Notes: generated by a model from the letters alone, not told the origin. DNA of 64,000 nt from Artemia franciscana (GCF_032884065.1 NC_088867.1:27136232-27200231), one strand, 5' to 3'. Shown: positions 1-11,398, numbered from the stretch's first letter. Program-made: numbers and translations.

Positions 1-58
1 CTCCTCTTCATTTTCCTATCTCCCCATCTTCTTGCTTTACTTTTTTATGAAATGCAAG

Positions 59-120
59 CAAGTTCTACCTCCACTTGTTGTGAGAGAGCATCAGCAGTAC
101 TTTTCAGGGCTATTTAGCAT
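59..120 (+). CDS. Possible internal exon cut by the window edge
   Basis: A strong splice donor (gtaagtat) begins at 121. The frame before it is open from the window start and includes VLPPLVVREHQQYFSGLF. A pyrimidine-rich stretch at about 22-47 precedes an AG at 57-58, so the exon could be 59-120 (62 nt), ending two bases into a codon. I do not recognise the protein. The peptide looks protein-like against an AT-rich background and the donor is a close consensus match, but a single short exon cannot be proven from sequence alone. The rest of such a gene would lie outside the window or beyond a long intron. Confidence 0.28.
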
Positions 121-2500
121 GTAAGTATTATAAAGTAAAAAAGCAGAATATTACCTGTAGCCAAATATAAGGAGAAAATGTAAAATCCAAGTAGCCTAGA
201 TGTATTTTTCCTGGTAAAGAAATGAACTTTACTATCCTAGTTTAGGAGCCAGAAGAGTACAGATTAAACAAAAAATTAAATTTGAAAAACGAAAGGAAAG
301 GGTAAATTAACTTAAAGCAACCAACACATAACATTTATTCGAGAGGGCATTCATACATCTTAGCCTACCACTAATTGTTGAAAAGTCATACTGATTAAAT
401 TCCATACATAATCTGGCTATTAGCCATGTCAGTGTCAAAATGAATTTTTTACCAGGAGCATATATAGAATTAATGTTTGGGAAGGGCACAAACGAAAATT
501 GGGCTCCCCCATTGGTATTTTCCGCCACTACTTCCTGCATTTAGTAAAACTTACTGGCGAAGGTACACATACCCCTAAAACTAACACTTGGATCCACCCC
601 TTTATGTAATAAGAGGAAACTTAAATTAACAAATATTACAATGAAAAAATCTGGGCAGCTTTGTTTTGCCTGGACAAGGATTTTTTTTGGATTTAGGAGT
701 CAGAAAAAAATAAACATAAGCCTCAATTAAATGCAAAAAGGTTCAATTTCAAATTAAATGAAGTAAAGTGTACTTCAACCTAAAATAACCAAAAATGAAC
801 GTTTATTGAAGGAGAAGGGGTATTCACACCATTTAGCCACCTTAATGTGTTAGTGAAACATATTGATAAAATAACTAACTGAATTTGGCAAACAATCTGA
901 ATAAGTAATTGTATCAGAGCCAGGAAAGTAAGGCAACATCAGGATTGGTGATAAGTTTTCCCTGTCTGCACCATAATTTTTTTTTGATGTTCTTAAACCA
1001 CTCCCAGGGATAAGCAATTACTTTTTGGATGCTATTTTCTCCAACATTTAAAAACAAATAGTTCAGCTACAAGATTTTTCAAGGTTTTTGGAAATGGTTA
1101 TTTTGGCTGACTTTTGAGATTTTTATGCACCTATATTAACTACTCTATAGCAATATTCAGAAAATAAGTCAGAAAAGCAATTAGTTACCCTGTCTTTAAT
1201 TAATTTATAAAAAAACATTGTTAAAACCACCTAGCAATGCCATTGAATGCTAATTTCAAGCTTTAAATAGAGCAGTTTCCTCTGTTTAGAGTCACTTCAA
1301 AGCAAGCTAGAAGACAAAATTGGGTACAGTAATATTTTAGAAAATGATTTTTTTTTTTCAATCTTGGAAAGTAGTTGAGATGGGTGAGAGAAGCTTCTTA
1401 AAAATTTGTTCCTAGTTTTGGATTAATTTGTTTTTATGTGAGTGTAAGCTTTAAAAACACCATTCCAGTGATTTCAGCAGGGTTTCAATATGCACAGGGA
1501 TGTTTTTTTTAATTTAAGACAAATTCTTTAAAACCTAATAATTCAGGATAGCAAGATATAAGGCATAAAACACCTTCCTTGATTGTGTGTCCTTTGTACA
1601 GGCAATGAATTCAAGTAAAACCATCAAAAATACTTCCTAGAGAATAATTTAGACTCTAAATCTACTTTTGAAAGTTTAAGTTACCTATCTCATCTGCTTT
1701 CTAAGAGTGCAAAAAGTCTATGATCTATAATTTTATCTTTTGTTCTAGTCAGGACTATAATTTTCACAGAATATTTCAAACCTTGCATGTAAAGAAGAAG
1801 TAAAGGATTGAAATGCCTTCCTAGTCCTAATGTTGGCTGTTGATCCATTCCATAATTTTTTTTTTTTTTTATTTTATAGCTTGTCTCCTTTTCTAAAAAG
1901 AGAAGTTACAAAACATATGCGTCTTTACCTTAGCCTGTATTGCAGGCTTAAATCCCTTAAACATTACAGAGAACACCCTCTAAATAAAAAAAAGTAAATA
2001 GACTTTACTTGGTTCCTTAAAACTAGTTTAAAGGTTCAGTCTATTAAAGTCCTTTTCAACATGTTATGCTATTAAAACAATTGGAAACAAAATTTCAACT
2101 GCTATCTTTTTATTAGTATTATTTTTTTTAATGGCAGATCATTAGGAAAAAATTTATTGAAAATGGCAAAAATTCAAAATACTTTAGCCAGTGACCACCA
2201 AAAATTCAAATAAAAGGAAGGTACAAATGAAAGAAATTTTCATGAAGTAATATGCCCTTTGATTGGCTATTTAATGCTCTGGAAATATTGTACACGATAA
2301 TATTTTTTCTGTCTTGGAAAACACTTGAATGTAGTGAATGAAACTTTCAGGAATGGATATAAAACTAAATTATGCATGTTTTCAAGCTCCAATCCTTACT
2401 TTTTTCCTATTCCTAAAGCTTAGTAGGTTACATTGAAGATACCTATACTTAAGCAAAAAGATAGCACCTTACTCTATGGGTTCCTCTGACGACAACACAA
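121..2500. other. No gene seen; old repeat pair at 275-420 and 745-900
   Basis: This stretch is AT-rich with many short A and T runs and no convincing coding frame. Segments 275-420 and 745-900 resemble each other (both have a block like aacrtttattg followed by a related ~100-bp stretch), so they look like old copies of one interspersed repeat. The 77-codon minus-strand frame at 307-540 falls in the first copy and has no recognisable domain. Confidence 0.5.
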
Positions 2501-2501
2501 A

Positions 2502-2815
2502 AATAACAAAAGAGTAGTTCCCCAATCAACAGTCTTTCCAAATTTTAGGATTGATACCATGTCAACTATGCTTCATCCCCCCCAATTGTGCCAGATATTG
2601 CCCTAAATAATATGTTTATCAATTGTTTTTTATATTTTGAATTGTCCTTGGTCTTGTTGCTAATGAGCATTTGATCCTTAACCTAGTCTACTGTCATATC
2701 ACTGTGAAATAGTGAGAATAGTTGGATTAAAACATTATTTAAAAATGATTTAAAAACAAAAATGAAAATCTGATGAATAGAAACTTTCCATATATTATAA
2801 GGCAATAATTTTATT
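2502..2815. repeat. Interspersed repeat family R1, copy 1
   Basis: About 310 bp that aligns by eye with 3543-3862. Shared blocks in the same order are agagtagt, a cttcatccccc/ctccatccccc tract followed by a near-identical tgccaratat block, a catrtcartgtgaaa block, and a terminal block around atagaaacttnc...attataa. Copies are strongly diverged and no coding capacity is visible. Confidence 0.55.
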
Positions 2816-3233
2816 ATTGCTATAGTATTTTCTTGTAGCTTTCCATATAGCCTAGGGCTATATTTCCCCCATTAGGGAGGGGGTGTGCTTGGTCATAGTG
2901 GAAAGAGTATTGATTGGGGAATTGAGTGGTATTACTCTTCTGTTACTATATTATTTCCAGATTGTCCCAGGACATTAAACTTTTTCTTTTACTTATTCAA
3001 CTACTTTTCACTCTATAAATTTAGCATATAATCCTATAAGAATTATCAGAATTGTGCTCTTCAGCTTAGAGTCAAACAAAAGCAGACGTCAGCTTTTCCT
3101 GTCTTCTTTGCAATTCTCTAAGCCTTAAAATAGGGATGAAATCGATATAGGAGCTTAAAGATGTCTTTCCGAAGAAGTATTTAGGATCCAACTTAGTACC
3201 AGTGCAGTGCACTCGCTCTTCTGAAGCTTAATC

Positions 3234-3525
3234 ATTTTTTTTTTGTATGAAGACAAATGCATAGCATAGGTACCAATCTCCTGAGTCTCTGCCTTCAGCC
3301 AGGATTGCTATGTAGGGTTAGGGACAAATCATCCAAAGTTTCCTTTGTTTTCCTCAAGATTCCTCCAGATACCCATCCGGAGCTGGGTCAGCCCTGGCTG
3401 AGCTTATAATCACACTAACCCTGTCCCAAACAAAGCAATCAGTGGCCACCAGGATTTGAACACCCAGCCTAAAGAAAATAGGATTGCAAATCCAGTGTAA
3501 CAAACCACTTGGTAGGGTGGTTTCC
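3234..3525 (-). mobile_element. tRNA-derived SINE
   Basis: Read on the minus strand, the head has an A-box-like taccaagtggt (about 3504-3514) and a B-box-like gtgttcaaatcc (about 3452-3463), spaced as in a tRNA with a long variable arm. The loop between them resembles a serine-type tRNA, but the anticodon stem is mismatched, so this is not a working tRNA gene. A ~200-bp body follows, ending in an A-rich tail seen as the T run near 3234-3244. Head, body and A tail are the standard plan of a tRNA SINE transcribed by RNA polymerase III. A ttctgaag motif near both ends might be a target-site duplication, but its spacing is not clean. Confidence 0.55.
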
Positions 3526-3542
3526 TTCTGAAGGAAACACTA

Positions 3543-3862
3543 TAATAAAAAAAGAGTAGTGTTGTTTGAAGCTCCAGTCAACATTTTCCCCAAATATAAT
3601 TGTAACTACTGTGATAATATACTCCATCCCCCAGTGGTGCCAAATATAGTCTTACAAAATGCACTTCCCTGTTATTTTTCATTATCTAATATGACATATT
3701 TCTTTATTAGAATTTAGAGTCTTAAAACGCTGTTGGTATCATGTCAGTGTGAAAGAACTGAGGTCAATTGGACAGATATATTTCATTCAAAGGGGATAAA
3801 ATGGGAGGAAACAGGATAATGTCATTAATAGAAACTTGCTGCACATTATAAAGTAAGTTTTT
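3543..3862. repeat. Interspersed repeat family R1, copy 2
   Basis: Second copy of the ~310-bp family seen at 2502-2815; the SINE at 3234-3525 lies between them. A third, more distant relative is at about 27560-27840. No coding capacity. Confidence 0.55.
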
Positions 3863-3879
3863 TGAAAAACCATTAAAAT

Positions 3880-5040
3880 TACAGACAAGAAAATAAAAAA
3901 TTCAGTGTGGTGGATGAACCTGGTGGGTTTCTACCAATCTAGCTACATCAGGTTCAATGTTGGGGAGTAGCAACCTTAAAATCTCTGTGTTTGTTGATCT
4001 TCTAAGGGTTTCTTTGTTTCCTCAAAATGTTTTGTAACCACACTACAGCTTTTTACTGACTAGGAATGATGATGGAAAAGCAGTACAGTAAGGTATTTTT
4101 CAGCTATGTTTTAAAATTCATAATAGTTTGTTTCAATGTTGTGCTGCCATGAGAATTTCTGATATCCTTAGTTGAACTTCTGGTTAAGCTCCTCATCTGT
4201 CCTGATTGTGATTTACTTTGTCATATTTACTTTTTCTATGTGACACTGTACATATTTAGTATCTACTGAAGAACATATTTTAACAATAAAGGTTGATTTT
4301 CAGACATTATTGACACCCCCCCCCACAAAAAACTACTCAGTTGCTGTTTATGTTGACCTCTCGGAAACTTGTTTTGACTCCAAGAGGTTAATATTGATCA
4401 CTTTGGAAATTTCTGCTCTAAATGCATCTTTGCAAGTTTTAGAAAGCTGTGGAGTACAGCAAAAATAGTAGCAAATAAACCATTTGATTTTTTAGCCTAT
4501 TCAATGGTTTGGTATAATTCTAAAAGAGGGCTTTTCTTGGAAAGAAATTTAGGAAGGTGAATAAAACTATCTGGAATTGATTCATAGCCTCAACAATCCC
4601 CTAGGAAGATATTTTCGATTAGTTTTCTTACCTCCAACCCTTCCCCTCCAAAGGACACCAACGTTTTACAATCTTTGTTATAAAAGCTAAATCTGAGAAA
4701 TAGATGCACTGTTTAAATGAGGCATAAGGAAATTGTTTTGAGCTTTCTACTTTTGCTTAATCCTGATTCATAAAGTTTTTGGGCTTCATAGCAACAGCAG
4801 GATTTCGGACCTTTCTTGACAGCAGATGTCACTTAGGTCCCATTCAATGGTTTCTAAATACATCATCCTGGAAGGTTGAAAGTAGTAAGGAAAGGCTGAG
4901 TTGCCTCCCAAAGCTAAAATTGGTAATCAATAATTACAAATTTCACTAATTTTGTCTCACATTAATAAATATCATCCACCAAGTTTAAATAACACACTAG
5001 ATTATATCTTCTTGTCTGATCCTAAGTTTTGTAAAAACTG
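3880..5040. other. No gene seen
   Basis: AT-rich sequence with no supported frame. The end nearest 5040 probably contains the 3' untranslated tail of the minus-strand LINE that begins at 5046, but I could not find its exact end or a tail repeat. Confidence 0.5.
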
Positions 5041-5045
5041 AATTA

Positions 5046-7247
5046 CTAGTCAAAGAATTTGTATGTTAAGTTTTTCATCAGCCACTCCTCCCAAAGAAGG
5101 TTGATATTACATTTTATGAAATTCTGAGTAAGGAACTTTACAAAACTTTGTCTTTGATGTTGACAATTATCACAATCTAGAAGAACATATGCAGTTGTCT
5201 CTTTATTGTTACAATATGTGCAATATTCATCCTCTCGAAAAAATATTTCATGATAGGATTGAACCCCTGCATGTTGAGATCTTAGACAAAACATATTAAC
5301 TCCCCCTTTTCTTGTTAGTTTGTAATATATTTTTAATTCTCGACTCCTTGTGGTTTTATAGGTGACAAAATAGTTGCCTGACAAGTTCCATTCTTCCTCA
5401 AAAGAACATTTATCTAGACTCTTTTTCACTTTGTCAATCATCTTAACTTCCATAGGGGAATCAAATTTAGTAAAGGGGCCTGTCATTTTTGTGGCCTGCT
5501 ATGCAGCTCTGTCTGCTCTTTCATTACCATCAATCCCAACATGAGCTGGCACCCATTGTAGAATTACTTTGTGTTTTTTACAGACAGATGTAAACATAGA
5601 ATAACAAGCAATTACTTCCATAGTGGGCATCCTATTTCTGTTTAACACTACTGATGGCATCTATAGAGGCTTTAGAGTCTGAACATATTAAGTATCTTAG
5701 GATAGTTTTGAAGATTGGTTCCTATATATTCCAATGCTTTCTTAATAGCAATAACTTCTGCTTGGAATACAGATGTTTCAACAGGTAACTTGAATTGATT
5801 TATAATTTGCAGCTTAGGGATTACAAATGCAGCCCCAGCTGGTGTGTCATGTCCAATTTTTGATCCATTGGTATATATATGAACAAAGTTGCTATATAAG
5901 TTGGCCATGTGTAATCTAAAGCTGATTGCAAGATTGAACCAGGATATTTCACCAATGAAATATTCACAATCATGACGACTCTGTTCCCAAGGTGGTAATG
6001 GTAGGATTTCTGGGACCTCAGTCCCTTAGCATATCAGTTATTTTTAAACTGTAATCAAATTGAGAGCAGAGTTCAATGACTTTTTCAAAAATATTTTTTT
6101 CTGATTACGTTTCTTTTGACTGTTGTCTGTGATAAAGATACCTGGTTTTACTATTCTTGGTTTTTCTGGATGTGTTCTTTCAGCCGCCCATAGTTTCCTG
6201 ATATATTTAAATAGTGACGTACTTCTTCTTGTTTCAAGGTCTTCCAGGCAGCTGACAGCAGGAATGGTATTGGTGTTGTGTTCCTTGCACCAAAGGAAAT
6301 CCACTTAGCTGAATTCTGGATTGTATCTAATCTTTTAAGGGTTGATTGTGGAGCTGATTGATAAATTGCTGCAGCATATTCAAGCTTTGATCAAGCATAT
6401 TTTTTATAAAGCTCAATCTGGAATTTGGCTCTATTGTCCCAAGAGGCCCTTGTTAGTGATTTCATGACATTTAGTCTCTGTACATTTTCAATGAGCCTCA
6501 CATCTTGTCAATAAGAAAGACCAGCAAGACAGATGCCAAAATCAAGATGGGGTCTGATGAGAGAGAGCCTTATATAGTTTTAGAAATATAGATGCCTGTC
6601 TGCTGTTGATATTTATAAATGGATGTTATACTTGCTATGTTAGGGCTGGCCATAACCAGGTCAATTGTAGTTTCAACTTGGGAAAAGGGATTACATCTGA
6701 TAGGAAGTCCTTTAGGTGTTATAGGTATACATTGGTATTCAATAGCAACTTTTCCAAGCTTCTTCTAGAAAGGTTAATCAAATCACACTTGTACCATACT
6801 TTATGGTGGGTGTTAAAATCACCCAATATAATAAGGACCTCATTACTTGGGATCAGTTTGTGTAGATTTTTCATTATGTCTCCAACAATGGGATTGCTTC
6901 CATTGGCATTGTAAACATTGAATATATTTAAAAAAAACTATCATTACCTTGAATCATTTTACATCCAATAATTTCCAAATTCCATTGATGGTTTTCTTCT
7001 ATTTTTGGCTGAATTCTAGTAAAATTAATGTTATTTTTTAAACAAATAATTACCCCTACTTTGGTGCCATTAATTTTGTCTTTCCTGATAGCATTATAGT
7101 TTCTAAAGTTCATTCTTATATGGGGTTGTAGCCAAGTTTCCTGGATACATATTATATCTATATAATTTTCCTGGCAATGGTCTAGAATAATATCCGTTTT
7201 TCTTTACCTATAGATTGAGCATTCCAAGACAGTATTTTAAGGGCCAT
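5046..7247 (-). pseudogene. LINE ORF2: endonuclease, RT thumb, RNase H, zinc knuckle
   Basis: The start reads MALKILSWNAQSIG, the usual first endonuclease motif. Around 7070 a KVGVIICLKNN strand and around 6820 the catalytic ILGDFNTHH motif follow; TIDLVMASPNIA near 6650 closes the domain. The next recognisable segment, LIRPHLDFGICLAGLSY near 6540, belongs to the RT thumb, so the catalytic RT core is gone. RNase H lies at 5672-5908 with IYTNGSK where TDGSK is usual, so one catalytic Asp is Asn. The last 146 codons (5046-5486) hold a CTYC...H...C-type knuckle (CTYCNNKETTAYVLLDC). Several frameshifts and stops separate these pieces. Confidence 0.8.
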
Positions 7248-9059
7248 GGTGGCTACCTAATAAAGCTTTATTAAGTAGACAAACACTTGAAATCTTTTGT
7301 TGATTAAAGTCCCCTAAATTTAATTCTTTTACCAATTTGCAGAATTTTTCAATTTGAGCTGGTAAGCATAGGCTTGATAAATTCATAAGATATGGACTGC
7401 ATAAAAGACCAATTACTAACCTTTCTGCTAAATCTGTTTTTTGACAATGCAACAAGTCTTTCAGTAGTTTGGTCTAGTGAGGTCTGATTAAAATGATCAT
7501 TATGTAATCTCCTTTTATTTAGTAACTCTACATAGCTTTTATAGGGTACCTGTGCCATATGGAGCCCTATTTGATATTTTTCAGCCACTTGGAAGATTCC
7601 TTGGTTTTGTTGTCTTACTGGGCATAAGTTGGATGTTGATGAGTGACTTCCACCATAATTGGCATATGTATATGATTTTGTCTAATTGGTGGGTCTATTG
7701 TTTTGAATGGGAACTGGTCTAATTAGTGTTTTTCTGAGCACCTCAAACAGACTGACTCTTTAGCTCTGCATTCTTTTTGAGTGTGTCCATATTTCCAACA
7801 CTTGTGGCACTGAAGAACTATGCAATAGTACTGATCTAATTCTCTTTTTCTTCCAAAGCACCAAACATTTGGTGGTAGGGTTCTACCCTGAAATATAATT
7901 AACATTGTAAGACTGTCTTTCAAATTTTTTGGATTCTTTATTGTATCTTTTCTGTCTTATGGCATCTTGTACAGTTGTAGGGGATTGTAAGCTCTCCTTG
8001 ATTTTCTCTATTGATAGGTTTAGAGGGATACCTTTAATTATTCCTTTTACTGTGTGTTTGATTTGTTTAGTTATTAGAGAGATATTGCAGAGTGTGCTAA
8101 TGGAAAGGGTAAATTTATGAAAGTTCATATAACTAATTTACCAACAAAGTGAACATACAATTCAATGCTCTTTTTATGTTCTTTATAAGTATAATAATTG
8201 CTTCTATTGCAGACTCAAATTCAAGCACTTTTTAGCCTAACCTAACCCAACCTTATTATAAATAATTTTAGCACTAGGAAAAGGTAGTATTATTTTTCTG
8301 AAAATGACCAAGAAAAGATGGTGCTGGAAAAATGTACTATTATTTTATCAAAAACAAGCAATAACTTATACTTTAATTGAAAATTTGTCATTTTTAAGAG
8401 CTCAAAAAGTGCTTCAATTTGAATTTATGGTAGAAGCAATTATTATACTTGTAAAGAACATAAAAAGGCATAAAGTGGTATGTTCATTTTATTGGCAAGT
8501 CAGTTATATGAGCTGTCATCATTTTTTGAAAAATTGATCATTTTTAAGAGCTTAAAAAGTGCTTAAATTTGAGCTTGCAGTAGAAGCAATTATTATTTTC
8601 ATAAATAACATAAAAAATGGCAGTTTAGTTATATGACAGTTCAGTTATATGAACTGTCCTACTTTTACCATGGAAAAAATATTTTCATAATCATTCACCC
8701 ATTGTAGATATAAAAACATGTTCTTTCTTTCTTTCTTAACTCCAAGCTCAAATTTGAATTTTTCAACGTTGTCTGGATTGACTGTACTACTTCATGATCA
8801 GGGGGAAATGTTTTCCCAGTGTCTGCAATTACAATTTCTATTAACACTTTATACTGTTCTTGTTCTGGGAAGCTTGGTGTAGCTTTGTTATTGTAGTCTG
8901 CTTGAGGTGTTGCAGCTTCCCTTTGTTTCTACTTTGCAGCAGCACCATTTTCACTATCTGGGGACAAGTCTCTCTACTTTTTTCACTAATGTTTTGATTT
9001 TGTCTAGGTCTTGGTAATACTGATCCATTGTCATGCATTATCATACCTTCTATTTCCAT
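7237..9059 (-). pseudogene. LINE ORF1 (gag-like, CCHC zinc knuckle)
   Basis: Nucleic-acid-binding protein that would coat LINE RNA. The N-terminal part (8841-9059) starts MEIEGMIMHDNG; a stretch reading YKVLIEIVIADTGKTFPPDH near 8820 resembles the conserved gag region before the RNA-binding motif. The knuckle is at 7723-7923: CHKCWKYGHTQKEC (CX2CX4HX4C), followed by a second half-knuckle CLRCSEKH. The C-terminus (7237-7455) ends GSHHGP just past the ORF2 start. The reading frame is cut by a foldback insertion at 8118-8660 and by frameshifts. Confidence 0.7.
8118..8660. mobile_element. Foldback (MITE-like) insertion inside LINE ORF1
   Basis: Segment 8118-8245 and the reverse complement of 8395-8520 match over ~120 bp (shared blocks such as tttatgttctttayaagtataataattgcttct). 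A third copy at 8537-8660 is in the same orientation as the second. The ends carry agttcatataact. The block interrupts the gag-like frame, so it inserted after the LINE. No protein is encoded, as expected for a non-autonomous palindromic element. Confidence 0.65.
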
Positions 9060-9585
9060 TGGATTTCTATATATATATGGTTAAGCTGAGCTCCTCTAGA
9101 GATCTGCTGGCAGTGCTGGCATGTATATTGTTAAACTTTATCCGTTAGGGAGGATTACAATTAGTTGTTGAGAGTAGGGAAATGGACATTTTGGGTAGGA
9201 CCAGGTAGACCCTGGTTAAGTAACTGAAGCATTCAGTTGCAATCACAATCGTCTAATGTGTAAATATGGTAGAATAATCAAAGAAATACAAAGAGTCACC
9301 AATACTCACAAGATAATTACAACTTGAAGCAAAAAACTTTATATCTTTTCTTCACTCTTTCTGAGCTTTGGATTCGCACATGCAGAAATTTTGAAGTTTT
9401 CGATTCTCGGTATTTTTGTCATTGTTGTAACATCGAAAGTTTTTCTCCATGGTAAAAGTACCGAGCGTTAGAAGTACAAATAATAGGTTTATTAGAGAAG
9501 GCTAAATTCCGATAACAAACTATTTAATTATTTTTAAGGTTAAAAAGTTAAATTTTTTATATTCTTTAAATTAGCACCATTTCCT
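9060..9585. other. No gene seen; likely 5' region of the LINE
   Basis: Lies upstream of ORF1 on the minus strand and may include the LINE 5' untranslated region. At 9441-9460 there is a near-perfect inverted match (19 of 20) to 8661-8680. No coding frame is visible. Confidence 0.4.
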
Positions 9586-10395
9586 CAATTGAGCCACGAA
9601 TATGTCAAGTAGCCCCTCATTATGAAGCTTTCTCCTTATGGGTTTCAGAAATCATTGTCAGAAAATAAAAGTTTGGGGTATGGGAATGTACGAGGGACAC
9701 AAGGCAGGGTTCACATTTTTTTAAATGAGCGGTCATTGTGAAGCTCCTCTTGGGTTTCTGCAATTATGGTTAGAGAGGGTGAAGTTTTGCACTGTTTAAG
9801 AACCACAGGCCAGGGATCACTTTTTCATTTTAAGTAAAAGAGAATTCATTTCTAAGTTTAACTATACTTTAAATTTGGAACATCAGATGTAATTGTATTT
9901 CTGAGTTGTATAATCACATTATAATGGAAAATGCTCTTTCTTTAGCTGATTTCATGTATTCAAAATAATTTCAAGGAGGGAATAGGTTTTAAAAGTAATT
10001 GTAACCTTTATATATTTATAAAACACTGAATGATTAATATAATTTTCTAATTCTAAATAGTAATTTTTTATAGTCTTCTAGTTAGTCTTATTCCCTCAGC
10101 TGGACCCTGATTATATCAAGTGACTCTTCATTTTGGAACTTCATCCTTCTGGGCTTCAGGAATCGCAGTCAGAAAATGCAAGGTTTGGTTATGGGGTTGT
10201 TCAAGGACCAGGAGTCGGGTCAGGACCCAGTTATTTCAAGTGATCCCCCATTTGAAGCTATATCCTCTTGAGTTTCTTCAATTATGGTCAGAAAAGGTTA
10301 GCTCTTGTTTGAAAATACTCTCTTTTACAGTTTAGCAAATATTTTAAAGTTGGGAAATCAGAATTGCATTTTTGAGTAGTGACTAGAGTATTATA
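9585..10395. repeat. Diverged direct duplication with internal sub-repeats
   Basis: About 9585-9925 and 10095-10395 are diverged direct copies. Each contains two related ~60-70-bp subunits (for example a gaagctttctcctt...gtttcag block and a gaagctcctcttgggtttct block), giving four subunits in all. The copies also share the tail with ttcatttctaag/ttaaagttggg-like sequence. The 71-codon plus-strand frame at 10120-10335 is an accident of the repeat. Confidence 0.6.
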
Positions 10396-10503
10396 AAAGG
10401 GATTCGTTCAAGTTGTTTTTTAATTAAAACTATGGGGGATGAACACTGACAATACTGAACTTATGTGATGTGAAATGGCCAAAGCATAATAGAAACAACT
10501 TTC

Positions 10504-11398
10504 CCTCCGGGAGCCTTTCTCAACGGGAAAAAAAAAAACAAAAAAAAAAAACAAAAAGGGAGAAAATTACAACAATACACAGCAGAATTTAAAAAATAGG
10601 CTACAGCAACACAAATATGCGATAGATTGCTCGCTAAGACAAAATAAAAAACCTGATACTTTTGAATCCGCTATAGCTGGTCACGTGTATAATTTTCCTC
10701 ATCATAGTATTTTATTTGATCAGACAAAAATTATTGATAAGTCTGTAGGACTTTTACAAAGTTTCAGAGAAATTATAGAAATAAAAAAGATTATCTATGG
10801 GGGTATTAGTATCAATAGAGATGAGGGGGAATTTAAAATAAATTCAATTTATAATAGTTTAATTAAAGACCAGTCAAAAACTTCAATGAGTATTGGTTTG
10901 CATAATTGTCCTGAAACAAGTAATAACCTTGCGAACGGAGGTCAAAGCATGGTAAATGCTGTAAGAAGTCAACGGACGGCAGCTAAAATAGCAAATGAAA
11001 AAATCCATTCAATTTATAATTCATAATTGTGTTTCATTAACCTGTAAGATTTTGATTGGATTTGGGGGTTGGGTGACCTCTTTTTCGTATTGTTACAAGT
11101 ATTTATATTTTTCATTTTTGATAGATCCCCATTTATACAGCGATTGTGGCAGAGGAAAGTGCCAATAGAAACAATTATTGCAGTTTTTTCTAAAGTTACA
11201 GTCAAGTGCGGGAGTGTTTGTTTTAAAAATGTGAGTTCTTGTTTCTTTTATGTTTGATTGTTTATATTTTTAGTTTGGTTTAGTTGTCGTGGCATTTTTT
11301 TAAAATGTCTTAAAAATAGTCTTAAATTGTTGTAATTTTCTCCCTTTTTGTTTTTTTTTTTTGTTTTTTTTTTTCCCGTTGAGAAAGGCTCCCGGAGG
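10504..11398 (+). mobile_element. Penelope-like element 3' fragment with perfect 72-bp terminal inverted repeats
   Basis: 10504-10575 is the exact reverse complement of 11327-11398 over 72 nt, including the lengths of two homopolymer runs (11 and 12). Inside is plus-strand coding for the C-terminal part of a PLE GIY-YIG region. PLEs are known to carry terminal repeats in direct or inverted orientation, often derived from a 5'-truncated second copy. Perfect identity of A/T runs suggests a recent origin or recent repair against each other. Sequence beyond 11398 (gtggggccgaaatattcgg and on) looks like continuing PLE 3' sequence present on one side only. Confidence 0.75.
10583..11026 (+). pseudogene. 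PLE GIY-YIG region, C-terminal part
   Basis: The frame opens near 10583 with QNLKNRLQQHKYAIDC, continues through a SAIAGH-like step and HHSILFDQTKIIDK, then LLQSFREIIEIKKI and ISINRDEGEFKINS. This order (RL..H..AI, H.I.F/W....I, R...E...I, N.D.G) matches the end of the GIY-YIG endonuclease of PLEs, which nicks the target DNA. The domain start and the reverse transcriptase are absent, so it is a 5'-truncated piece. The open frame ends at 11026. The last ~45 codons have no recognised motif. Confidence 0.7.

Larger units (their letters stand above)
5046..9059 (-). mobile_element. Internally deleted non-LTR retrotransposon (EN and RNase H lineage)
   Basis: A LINE read from 9059 down to 5046: gag-like ORF1, then ORF2 with an apurinic-type endonuclease, RNase H and a terminal zinc knuckle. 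RNase H with a zinc-knuckle ORF1 points to the I/R1/LOA side of the LINE tree. The reverse transcriptase fingers and palm are missing: the endonuclease runs directly into the RT thumb near 6590. Several frameshifts and a foldback insertion (8118-8660) also break it. ORF1 ends at 7237 and the ORF2 ATG is at 7247-7245, so the two overlap by about 11 nt, a compact arrangement common in LINEs. The copy is dead. Confidence 0.8.

Noticed and set aside
3441-3520. tRNA gene on the minus strand
   Set aside because: A and B boxes are present but the anticodon stem has mismatches and an A-tailed body follows, so it is the head of a SINE.
6606-6914. 102-codon plus-strand frame
   Set aside because: Lies opposite the LINE endonuclease coding (GDFN region) on the minus strand; it is a shadow.
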